This document shows, piece after piece, positions 26,701 through 33,282 of a stretch of DNA of 64,000 nt. The position numbers were made by a program, and so were the translations under genes. The stretch lies in contig NZ_JAHGVE010000020.1 in the NCBI RefSeq assembly GCF_018835585.1, positions 1 through 64,000 of the forward strand. The letters run 5' to 3'. This stretch comes from Pelorhabdus rhamnosifermentans (GTDB lineage: Bacteria > Bacillota > Negativicutes > UMGS1260). Each line of letters opens with the position of its first letter. Position 1 is the stretch's first letter. The notes beneath the pieces are model-generated. The model did not search any database and was not told the DNA's origin. It saw only the letters and a program-made list of their open reading frames with translations.

Positions 26701-26790
26701 ATAGAAGACTGGATGTCACAAGAAGGAATCCATTGAATTGTTCCTGGTAATATTTAATGCATGATGCGGGAACGTCCCTAGTGTCACCTC

Positions 26791-26940
26791 AGGCTGGTAA
26801 ACCGCCGCATGAAGAAGCTCAACCCCAATGGGCAGTATACCGTTTATAAAGTAAGTGCTGACGAGGAAGCCACCGCCATAGACGAGAACGAGGACATTCT
26901 CAACTATGATGATGTGGACGACCCCGAAACGTTTGCATAA
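26791..26940 (+). pseudogene. C-terminal remnant of a conjugative-element protein
   Basis: The frame reads LVNRRMKKLNPNGQYTVYK and ends acidic (EDILNYDDVDDPETFA). This kind of tail is known from proteins of integrative conjugative elements in Firmicutes (DUF4316-like); I am not sure of the family. Codon use is more GC-rich than the neighbours. Confidence 0.4.
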
Positions 26941-26964
26941 CTTCGGGTCAAGTTGGCCCGAAGT
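26940..26964 (+). repeat. 25-bp palindromic repeat, left of Thoeris
   Basis: ACTTCGGG-tCAAGTTGG-CCCGAAGT forms an 11-bp stem. It recurs at 28743-28767 with 24 of 25 bases identical. The two copies bracket the Thoeris genes. Confidence 0.8.
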
Positions 26965-27005
26965 TATAATAGCCCACCAATATTTGAACCTGGTGGGCTA
27001 TTATA
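26965..27005. terminator. perfect bidirectional terminator before thsB end
   Basis: TATAATAGCCCACCA (26965-26979) pairs perfectly with TGGTGGGCTATTATA (26991-27005), A/T at both ends. Confidence 0.75.
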
Positions 27006-27042
27006 AAACGTAATTAGCGGTTAAAAAAACTCTGAGATGTAT

Positions 27043-27609
27043 TTACAACTTGTAATGATAGTCGCCAGCCGTTGTCATTGTTCCAACCATAAAATCATTG
27101 TCTTTTAGTGCAGACGTAATAAGCGCTTTTTTGCACGGAACATGAAGGACTGCCACAGAAGACTTGCTATCTCTAAACATTGGTAGCTTATCCCACAAAT
27201 CTTTTACCTGCTTCTTGTAGTTTCCATTACTGTCCACTATATCGCTTTTCTCAGAAAAGTCGGGGTAAATTACTATTACTGGAAGTCCTTGATTGTTTAT
27301 TCCATAGTCAATTTCTTCTCTCAGAGCTTTGCTGTTTTTTGTAATCGAGCTAAGAAACAAAATGACATTTTTTGAGTTGCGCAACCGTTCGTGAAGCCGA
27401 GGCTTTAGAGTGGATTCCCAGTCGCTCCCATCACGCACATTATAATTTTTGTTATGAGAATCAATAAACGGGAAATCGCTGTCAGCACCTTTCCACATAC
27501 GTAATGTGTTGTAATAAACAAAATCGTGAGTGCTTGAAGCCCCCAAATTGCTCTCGCTAAATGGTTCAGCGACATAAAAGGCTGAATAATTACCGTTTCT
27601 GTATGCCAT
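27043..27609 (-). CDS. thsB: Thoeris ThsB-type TIR domain protein
   Basis: A 188-residue protein consisting of one TIR-like domain of the ThsB (DUF1863) type. Seen: N-terminal strand GNYSAFYVAEPF, RLRNSKNVILFLSSITKNS, and REEIDYGINN with Glu98/Glu99 at the expected catalytic place. In Thoeris the TIR enzyme makes a signalling molecule from NAD on phage infection; in type II systems, with a macro-domain partner, this is histidine-ADP-ribose (known for the family). ATG 27609 is chosen for its AAAGGAG site; the longer frame (27627) overlaps thsA by 4 bp. It is the second gene of a two-gene operon. Confidence 0.82.
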   Translation of the reverse strand: MAYRNGNYSAFYVAEPFSESNLGASSTHDFVYYNTLRMWKGADSDFPFIDSHNKNYNVRDGSDWESTLKPRLHERLRNSKNVILFLSSITKNSKALREEIDYGINNQGLPVIVIYPDFSEKSDIVDSNGNYKKQVKDLWDKLPMFRDSKSSVAVLHVPCKKALITSALKDNDFMVGTMTTAGDYHYKL

Positions 27610-27623
27610 ATTAGCTCCTTTCA

Positions 27624-28511
27624 TCATTGCCAGATTGATACTTTATCCTTGTCCTTACTATAAACCACAACATTGATTTGCCCATGAATCTGATTGCTTT
27701 CGAGCTTAAGAATTGATGTAATTTTATTAAGTGCATCTACATGTGAAAAACCTGCTCGGGAAAGGTTGGTTCCCATTAAGGGTAAATACATGGTGTACCC
27801 CTGTCCACTGGCATTATAAAACCTAATCAATTTGCGTAATGCTTCTATAAAAGAATCATCATCGCATTGAGCATTATTGTTTTCGTCAAATTTTGACAAT
27901 GCAAGCAAAAAGAAAGTCACGTTATTTTCCCCGGGTACTATCGCTGTTGTTCCAGTTGGATATTCTCGCTTGTTTCCGCGATACCGCGTATCATCAAAAT
28001 TAAACTGCTTATTTTGTAGATTCAAACTATCCAATATGGTTGTATCCAATTGCTCCTGTGTTATGTTGCTAAACATTTTCTTTAACCATTGCCCATGGAC
28101 GGTTTTTATAGAAACAAGTGGCTTAGCAACATTTCCGACATATTCATCAATTATAGTGTCAAAATGAGTATTTACAGGGATTACGACGATTCGGTTCTCT
28201 TTATTCTTCTTTGGAAAGCTTATCTTAAAAATATCCCCATAGATTATTGAGATTCTTCCTGTACCGTTTTCCCAGATTGTCTTTGTTCTCTTAAAAATAA
28301 CAATAAGGAATGATATTATCAAAGAAGCAATAATGATGGATGCAAAGTAAAATAACCGATGGCAAACGCTTAATTTTCCAATATCATCCCATGAAATAAA
28401 GGTAAGAAGCGTTGTATTTGCAGTAAAAAGAATCCCACATATTTTTAAGGTCAGCAAAATAATCGTCTTTAAATTAATGTATAATGCCGCAAGAAATCTT
28501 TTGAGATACAA
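27624..28511 (-). CDS. thsA: Thoeris ThsA, membrane-anchored macro-domain effector (type II)
   Basis: A 295-residue protein: two membrane segments (about 12-36 and 53-73) followed by a macro-like domain (about 86-295: GTGRISIIYGDIFKI, VIPVNTHFDTIID, PTGTTAIVPGEN, TMYLPLMGTNLSRAGF). This architecture is the type II ThsA effector: the macro domain binds the nucleotide signal made by ThsB and the membrane part probably causes membrane damage and abortive infection. There is no SIR2/NADase domain. The start is TTG 28511, supported by GGGGGTGAT upstream. It stands directly upstream of thsB with overlapping frames. Confidence 0.82.
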   Translation of the reverse strand: MYLKRFLAALYINLKTIILLTLKICGILFTANTTLLTFISWDDIGKLSVCHRLFYFASIIIASLIISFLIVIFKRTKTIWENGTGRISIIYGDIFKISFPKKNKENRIVVIPVNTHFDTIIDEYVGNVAKPLVSIKTVHGQWLKKMFSNITQEQLDTTILDSLNLQNKQFNFDDTRYRGNKREYPTGTTAIVPGENNVTFFLLALSKFDENNNAQCDDDSFIEALRKLIRFYNASGQGYTMYLPLMGTNLSRAGFSHVDALNKITSILKLESNQIHGQINVVVYSKDKDKVSIWQ

Positions 28512-28914
28512 GTAGTAATCACCCCCTTTTCAATCAACTATGATGAATATAAATTGAACTGCGTCTAATTGCTAAACTATGACTTTTCAACTTTATGTAT
28601 TAAAAGGATGTCTATTCAACAACCATTTAAAAAAGTGATTATTTCCATTATACGCCAAATTTCCCCACAGAACAATGAGAAAAGAGGTGATTTTTATGGT
28701 TCGTGGGCCTCTGCTTAACCCCCTACATAAATTTAACAACTAACTTCGGGCCAAGTTGGCCCGAAGTCCTACGCCGCCAGAAATGGCGGTTTTTTCGTAT
28801 CCAAAACCAAAATAGAAAATGGAGGTACCTCTAAAAATAAATAGAGATCCGAGATGCGAAACAATTCATTAATAATGAGACTAGCGGGGTTAGTGGTCGA
28901 AAAAGTAATTTAAA
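28512..28914. other. gap with second 25-bp palindrome and a terminator
   Basis: Holds the palindrome ACTTCGGGCCAAG..CCCGAAGT at 28743-28767 (copy of 26940-26964) and a terminator CCGCCAGAAATGGCGGTTTTTT at 28772-28794. ATG 28697 with AGAGGTGATTTTT upstream opens a 15-codon frame (MVRGPLLNPLHKFNN), probably the front of a lost gene. The palindrome pair may mark the limits of the inserted Thoeris segment. Confidence 0.6.
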
Positions 28915-29505
28915 TTACTCGGTTTTTATTAGTTCAGCAGAGGTTAGATTTACTTTGAATGGAAATACACCATCTTGGGTATGTGCTTTGAGTGATATTG
29001 CTGTTACTGGTTCCGATGACACGCCACTAATAACTATGTACCCTTCTTCAATTTTCTTTGGTCCAATTTCAAAGCGTGGCACTAAATATTTCTCCGGATA
29101 TATAGAATATGTGACACTACTATTGGGATTAAAATGTTTTAAACGAAATTCTTTAATATTTACAAAATCTTTAGTTACAATACCATATGCATACTCTTTA
29201 GCATTTATTTTAGAAGCATCGACTTCGAAATGATCAATTGTCATTAGAGAAGTTGATGGGTTTATAATCTTTATTGGAAAAATGGCTAAGAATGAATTAT
29301 CGTCTTTTTTTATACTAACAGCATAAAGTTGAGCATCGGATTGAACTATTTGTAATCTAGGTCTTTCATCAAAATACTTTACAGAAGTAAAAATTACTCC
29401 TGCTAATGCAATGATTACACCTACTATTGTGCATCCAATAACTAGCCAATCTCTTTCCTTTTTATTAGGTACTGTTGGTGGAATGATTATTTTTTTTTTC
29501 GACAT
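28915..29505 (-). CDS. hypothetical single-pass membrane protein
   Basis: A 196-residue protein: a basic/polar N-terminus (MSKKKIIIPPTVPNKKERD), one membrane segment (about 22-44: WLVIGCTIVGVIIALAGVIF) and an outside or cytoplasmic beta-rich domain (about 50-196). No family recognised. ATG 29505 is chosen for GGGGGTAAAT upstream. It lies in the defence segment on the same strand as Thoeris but 400 bp away, so co-function is only a possibility. Confidence 0.6.
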   Translation of the reverse strand: MSKKKIIIPPTVPNKKERDWLVIGCTIVGVIIALAGVIFTSVKYFDERPRLQIVQSDAQLYAVSIKKDDNSFLAIFPIKIINPSTSLMTIDHFEVDASKINAKEYAYGIVTKDFVNIKEFRLKHFNPNSSVTYSIYPEKYLVPRFEIGPKKIEEGYIVISGVSSEPVTAISLKAHTQDGVFPFKVNLTSAELIKTE

Positions 29506-29710
29506 ATTTACCCCCATACTCGTGTTTCTATTAAATTCGACAAGGGTAGATAATTTCCTTGGTAGCTATTACCAGGGGGGGCCTTCTTTTGGTTATGCTT
29601 TTCTCAGTTTAGAACTTTAATCCATAAAATTATATATGACCGTAGTGAGAATGGGAACGATTCTTTGGTGGGACCATATTTTTGTATATTGAGAAAGAAT
29701 CACATTAATA

Positions 29711-29756
29711 TCCAGCAAGTTATCCTTGCCTGTTGCATGCGTATAATCCAGTGATG
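29711..29756 (+). pseudogene. DUF255 fragment, copy J (short)
   Basis: AAGTTATCCTTGCCTGTTGC then ATGCGTATAATCCAGTGA correspond to the [12 protein letters not shown] codons of copy C with small gaps. The frame runs on into the GNAT gene: ATG 29733 would give MHAYNPV fused to the acetyltransferase. Confidence 0.7.
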
Positions 29757-29789
29757 GTATTAAAGTTTGATTGGAAAGAGGTTAATTGT

Positions 29790-30215
29790 GTGGGAATTAG
29801 GGATGCAGAGATAACTGATTGGAAAGACATAAAGGAACTGCTTAAACAACTAGATTATTCGGATACTGATTCATTCTTACAAGATAAAATTAAAACGTTA
29901 TTAAACCACTCTGATGAACGATTATTAGTCTATGAGTGTGATGGAAAGGTTGTTGCGCTCATATCCATTCATTTTATTCCACAATTAGCTCTTAAAGGTG
30001 ATTTTGCTAGGATAAGCTATTTTGCTGTAGATAATGAAATTAGAAGTAAAGGTATTGGGCGCGAACTAGAAGAGTATTGCATATCTTTAGCAAAAGACAG
30101 GAAGTGTGATAGGATTGAAGTGCATTGGCATTCTAGGAGAGTGGATGCACATAGATTTTATTATCGACAGGGATTTGTTGAATCACCTAAGTATCTTATT
30201 AAAAATTTAAGCTAG
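29790..30215 (+). CDS. GNAT family N-acetyltransferase
   Basis: A 141-residue acetyltransferase with the GNAT fold: N-terminal IRDAEITDWKDIKELLKQL, acceptor strands, then the acetyl-CoA loop (VDNEIRSKGIGRELEEYC, an R-x-K-G-I-G-R version of the Q/RxxGxG/A motif) and AHRFYYRQGFVE. GTG 29790 is preferred (AAAGAGG upstream); the frame is also open upstream into the DUF255 remnant from ATG 29733, a chance in-frame fusion. The acceptor is unknown. It is the only gene in its cassette. Confidence 0.88.
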   Translation: MGIRDAEITDWKDIKELLKQLDYSDTDSFLQDKIKTLLNHSDERLLVYECDGKVVALISIHFIPQLALKGDFARISYFAVDNEIRSKGIGRELEEYCISLAKDRKCDRIEVHWHSRRVDAHRFYYRQGFVESPKYLIKNLS

Positions 30216-30291
30216 TAGTTTGTTATGTTAATTACTTGAGACTTTTCAAATCGACATTCCTGAGCATAAAAAATATAATAGTACAAAAAGT

Positions 30292-30330
30292 GGCGGCAGC
30301 ATTATGCTGGTGCCTATTTTGGTTTATAAT
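30292..30330 (+). promoter_or_regulatory. conserved stem-loop and -10 upstream of DUF255 copy K
   Basis: GGCGGCAGCAT (30292-30302) pairs with ATGCTGGTGCC (30304-30314) apart from one mismatch and one G-T, then TATAAT at 30325-30330. Spacing to the -10 and to the start codon is as in copy C. Confidence 0.65.
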
Positions 30331-30360
30331 AGACTTATTGGAATTTCAAGGGGGCAAAGT

Positions 30361-30545
30361 ATGAGTGATATAAAAGGAATACCAAATAAATTGATCGATG
30401 AGAAGAGTCCGTACTGTTGCGGCAAGCGTATAATTCACTGAATTGGTACCCGTGGGGCTCAGATGCCTTTGCCAAAGTAAAGAATGAAGACAAGCCGATA
30501 TTTCTAAGTATCGGCTATAGTACGTGCCATTGATGTCATGTGATG
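30361..30545 (+). pseudogene. DUF255 5' fragment, copy K
   Basis: ATG 30361 with AAGGGGGCAAAGT upstream starts exactly like copy C ([16 protein letters not shown]). A small deletion near 30415 shifts the frame and leads to a stop, but the bases continue to match as far as ACGTGCCATTGATGTCATGTG (CHWCHVM codons). The junction is type 2 and leads into the hairpin module and XRE gene that carry the IS insertion. Confidence 0.85.
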
Positions 30546-30548
30546 GAA

Positions 30549-30633
30549 CAATCCTCTATCTCGGTTTAGACCGGAGTAGAGGATTGCTTATGTTTGTTCA
30601 AAGTTTATAAAGAAAAAGCCTGCTATTTATCGG
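30549..30633 (+). repeat. type-2 module, left half (split by IS)
   Basis: CAATCCTCTA (30549-30558) pairs perfectly with TAGAGGATTG (30577-30586). The following terminator hairpin is cut: CCTGCTA is at 30619-30625, while its partner TAGCAGG-TTTTTT is at 32336-32348 beyond the IS. Confidence 0.8.
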
Positions 30634-32327
30634 GAGGCCACTGAAAAAGTCTCTTGATGCCAAAAAAGGTATAGCCCCTGAAGAAAACTGAGGAGGCTGT
30701 ACCTTTTTTCCTGTATAATTAAGGTATCAAAGGGAGCAGGTGAGTCAAATGATTCAACAACAACAATCCATGATTTTAAGTCCTTATATAGAACTCTATA
30801 ACTTGATTATTTCTAAAGATAATATACTGCGGCAAATCAACGAGCTTATTGACTTTTCCTTTGTATATGAGGAACTGAAAGAGCGCTATTGTCTTGATAA
30901 CGGCAGAAATGCGATTGACCCTATTCGGATGTTTAAATATTTGCTGCTCAAAGCGATCTTCGAACTGTCTGACGTTGACATTGTCGAACGATCTAAATAC
31001 GATATGTCTTTCAAATATTTTCTCCATATGGCGCCGGAAGATCCGGTGATTGATCCAAGTTCTTTAACAAAGTTCCGGAGACTCCGGTTAAAGGATCTAA
31101 ATTTGCTCGATATGCTCATAAATAAAACCGTTGAAATTGCAATCGAAAAGGGTATTATCAGAAGTAAATCGATCATTGTGGATGCAACCCATACAAAAGC
31201 CCGTTATAATCAGAAATCCCCCATCGAAATCTTGCAGGACCGTTCCCGAAAACTGAGAAAAGTCGTCTATAAGGTCGATGAATCTTTGAAAGTGAAGTTC
31301 CCGACGAAAAGCCCCAGCGATGTACTCGAAGACGAAATTGCCTATTGCCAAAAGCTTATCGATGTGATTGAAGCAGAAGGCGGCGTTTGCGAGCTTCCGA
31401 AGATAAAAGAACCTCTCAATCTGCTCAAAGAAACGATAACAGATGACCTCGATCAGTTGCGAATTTCGGAGGACCAGGATGCAAAAATTGGTCATAAGAG
31501 TGCAGATTCCTCATTTTTTGGATATAAAACGCATCTTGCCATGACCGAGGAACGGATTATTACGGCAGCTGTCGTCACAACGGGCGAAAAGAATGACGGC
31601 AAGCAACTACAGGAGTTGCTTGAAAAAAGCAAGGCAACCGGTATGGAAATCAAAACGGTCATTGGGGATACGGCTTACTCTGAAAAAGATAACATAACAT
31701 ACACCAAGGACAATAACATAGAGCTCATTGCCAAGCTCCATCCCCTCATTACGCAAGGGGGCCGAAAAAAAGAAGACGAATTCCAATTTAATAAGGACGC
31801 GGGCATGTATGTGTGCAAGGCCGGTCACATGGCAATCCGGAAAGCGCGGCAAGGAAGGAAAGGCGTTGGGAAGAAGCAAGTTGATACGTACTATTTCGGT
31901 ATTGAGCATTGCAAGCGATGCCCTTTCAAAGAAGGGTGCTACAAAGAGGGGGCAAAAAGCAAAACTTACTCGGTGAGTATTAAATCTGGCATGCACATCG
32001 AACAAATGGCGTTCCAAGAAGGCGAGTACTTTAAAGAAAAGGCGAAGGAGCGCTACAAGATTGAAGCAAAAAATAGTGAACTCAAGCACAGACACGGGTA
32101 TGACACAGCGTCATCTTCGGGTCTTGTTGGCATGGAATTACAAGGGGCGATGGCAATCTTTGCTGTGAATATAAAGAGGATATTAAAACTGATAAAATAA
32201 AGCAAGTTATAACGGTTTTTTCCAAAATAGTAGAAGACGACCTTATCCCAATTTGGGAACAAGGGTCGTCTTCTGTTTCGTACTTTGAGTTTTGCCACTG
32301 AAAAACCAAAAGTTTTTCAGTGGCCTC
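30634..32327 (+). mobile_element. IS1182-family insertion sequence, complete
   Basis: A 1694-bp element. Perfect 15-bp terminal inverted repeats: GAGGCCACTGAAAAA at 30634-30648 and its complement at 32313-32327. The right end also folds on itself (GCCACTGAAAAAC / GTTTTTCAGTGGC, 32294-32324). Terminator-like hairpins lie just inside both ends (30662-30709; AGAAGACGACC/GGTCGTCTTCT at 32232-32274), which would insulate the transposase from outside transcription. It sits in the loop of the XRE gene terminator. No target duplication is evident. Confidence 0.92.
30740..32200 (+). CDS. IS1182 family transposase
   Basis: A 486-residue DDE transposase, intact. The N-terminal InsH-like domain (about 20-110: FVYEELKERYCLDNGRNAIDP) is followed by the catalytic core: first Asp in SIIVDATHTKARYN, second in TVIGDTAYSEKDN, and the C-terminal Glu in YKIEAKNSELKHRHGYD. 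A Cys cluster (CKRCPFKEGC) lies before the last motif, typical for IS1182. The likely start is at 30740 (GTG after GGAGCAG) or ATG 30749. It seems functional. Confidence 0.95.
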   Translation: MSQMIQQQQSMILSPYIELYNLIISKDNILRQINELIDFSFVYEELKERYCLDNGRNAIDPIRMFKYLLLKAIFELSDVDIVERSKYDMSFKYFLHMAPEDPVIDPSSLTKFRRLRLKDLNLLDMLINKTVEIAIEKGIIRSKSIIVDATHTKARYNQKSPIEILQDRSRKLRKVVYKVDESLKVKFPTKSPSDVLEDEIAYCQKLIDVIEAEGGVCELPKIKEPLNLLKETITDDLDQLRISEDQDAKIGHKSADSSFFGYKTHLAMTEERIITAAVVTTGEKNDGKQLQELLEKSKATGMEIKTVIGDTAYSEKDNITYTKDNNIELIAKLHPLITQGGRKKEDEFQFNKDAGMYVCKAGHMAIRKARQGRKGVGKKQVDTYYFGIEHCKRCPFKEGCYKEGAKSKTYSVSIKSGMHIEQMAFQEGEYFKEKAKERYKIEAKNSELKHRHGYDTASSSGLVGMELQGAMAIFAVNIKRILKLIK

Positions 32328-32397
32328 TTTCTTTTTAGCAGGTTTTTTGGCGTATTTAAGGCAGATAAATTCTTTGAATTTTTCCTGCATCCTCTTA

Positions 32398-32793
32398 TCA
32401 CGGCTTTTTCTCATCGCAGTATTCTTTAAACGCGTTCTTAAACTGTACTTTTGCCCAAACGCGTAGATCGGAATCGTCGCTTTCCATTAAGTTTCTTAAT
32501 ATAGCTATCATGTCTTTTAAGTCGGGGTCAGAAATGGCCTCGCTTTTTTGTTGTTGCATATCTTTTTCTATCCCTAGAAGTATCCAATCAATCGAACAAT
32601 CAAATTTTTGAGCAATAGTTTTTAGTGCTAGTGCTCCAGGCAAAGATCCTCCCGTTTCCCATGTTCCAACGTTCCCTTGTGAAACACCAAGTTCTTTGGC
32701 AAAGTTAGCCTGTGAAAGTCCTGAGTTTTTTCTTACCGTTTTTAATCTTTCAATAATCTCTTTAATTTCTGGGGATGCTTGATAATCTTGCAC
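32398..32793 (-). CDS. XRE family transcriptional repressor
   Basis: A 131-residue phage-type repressor. HTH at about residues 24-65 (SGLSQANFAKELGVSQGNVG, ALKTIAQKF) and a helical C-terminus (KNAFKEYCDEKKP). The start is GTG 32793 with AAGGTGGTGATCCT upstream. Two identical dyads lie directly upstream (32821-32867). The gene's own downstream terminator is interrupted by the IS. Truncated 3' ends of related genes occur at 8905 and 19777, each next to a DUF255 fragment. It may control the lost mobile unit. Confidence 0.9.
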   Translation of the reverse strand: MQDYQASPEIKEIIERLKTVRKNSGLSQANFAKELGVSQGNVGTWETGGSLPGALALKTIAQKFDCSIDWILLGIEKDMQQQKSEAISDPDLKDMIAILRNLMESDDSDLRVWAKVQFKNAFKEYCDEKKP

Positions 32794-32820
32794 AGGATCA
32801 CCACCTTAAAGAAAAATAAT

Positions 32821-32867
32821 ATCAAATATTAGATTAAAATCCTTGAATTAAATCAAATATTAGATTA
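32821..32867. promoter_or_regulatory. double operator of the XRE repressor
   Basis: ATCAAATATTAGATTA occurs twice identically, at 32821-32836 and 32852-32867, 31 bp apart (three helical turns). Each contains the dyad ATCwAATATTwGAT. The position in the promoter region of the repressor gene indicates autoregulation and perhaps control of rightward transcription. Confidence 0.75.
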
Positions 32868-32933
32868 TAATTAACTTGCAAGTATAAATTGTATATTTAG
32901 TATCTTCAAAAAATGCCGCGTTTCACACACGCG

Positions 32934-33053
32934 ATGAAAGGAGGCAAGAGAAAGCACGGCAGATGCCTGCAAACGCCCCCGGAGTTCTTGGGCGCATATG
33001 CCAACAGAAAAAGTCGATCTTCCTTAGCTGAGTTGGTCATTGATGGTTTGTGA
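32934..33053 (+). CDS. small ORF (39 aa), divergent from XRE, doubtful
   Basis: ATG 32934 opens 39 codons rich in basic residues (MKGGKRKHGRCLQTPPEF). No ribosome site precedes it. It lies where a phage-like early gene would be. The rest of 32794-33282 has only the operators and a weak inverted repeat (TGGTTT-gtgacg-AAACCA at 33043-33060). Low confidence. Confidence 0.2.
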   Translation: MKGGKRKHGRCLQTPPEFLGAYANRKSRSSLAELVIDGL

Positions 33054-33282
33054 CGAAACCACAAATGACGTGGGTACAACTTGTAGCTGTGTTTCAGTGC
33101 GCCTTACTGGCGATAGCGTCTCAAGAGTAAGGGTGTAAAAATTTTCTAATCGTTTTAATTATACCGTATCTTTGAGAAAACGTAAACTGCATAACAGCAT
33201 GTGGTTTGTGTAGTGGAAAGGAGTGTGGGAAATTTCTTTTGTAAATAGAACGAAAATTCGTAATTATTCGGAGGGAGAGATA

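Noticed and set aside
28697-28744. 15-codon peptide gene with good ribosome site
   Set aside because: Too short and unrecognised; more likely the front of a gene removed by the insertion that ends at the 25-bp palindrome.
1-32900. Classical integron with attC sites
   Set aside because: No IntI-type tyrosine integrase, no attI, and the repeated elements are gene fronts with coding similarity, not attC hairpins; cargo genes also carry their own promoters and lie on both strands.
33040-33121. Second small ORF before arcA
   Set aside because: A short frame rich in Ser/Thr/Cys without ribosome site, overlapping the other doubtful small ORF; no support for either being translated.
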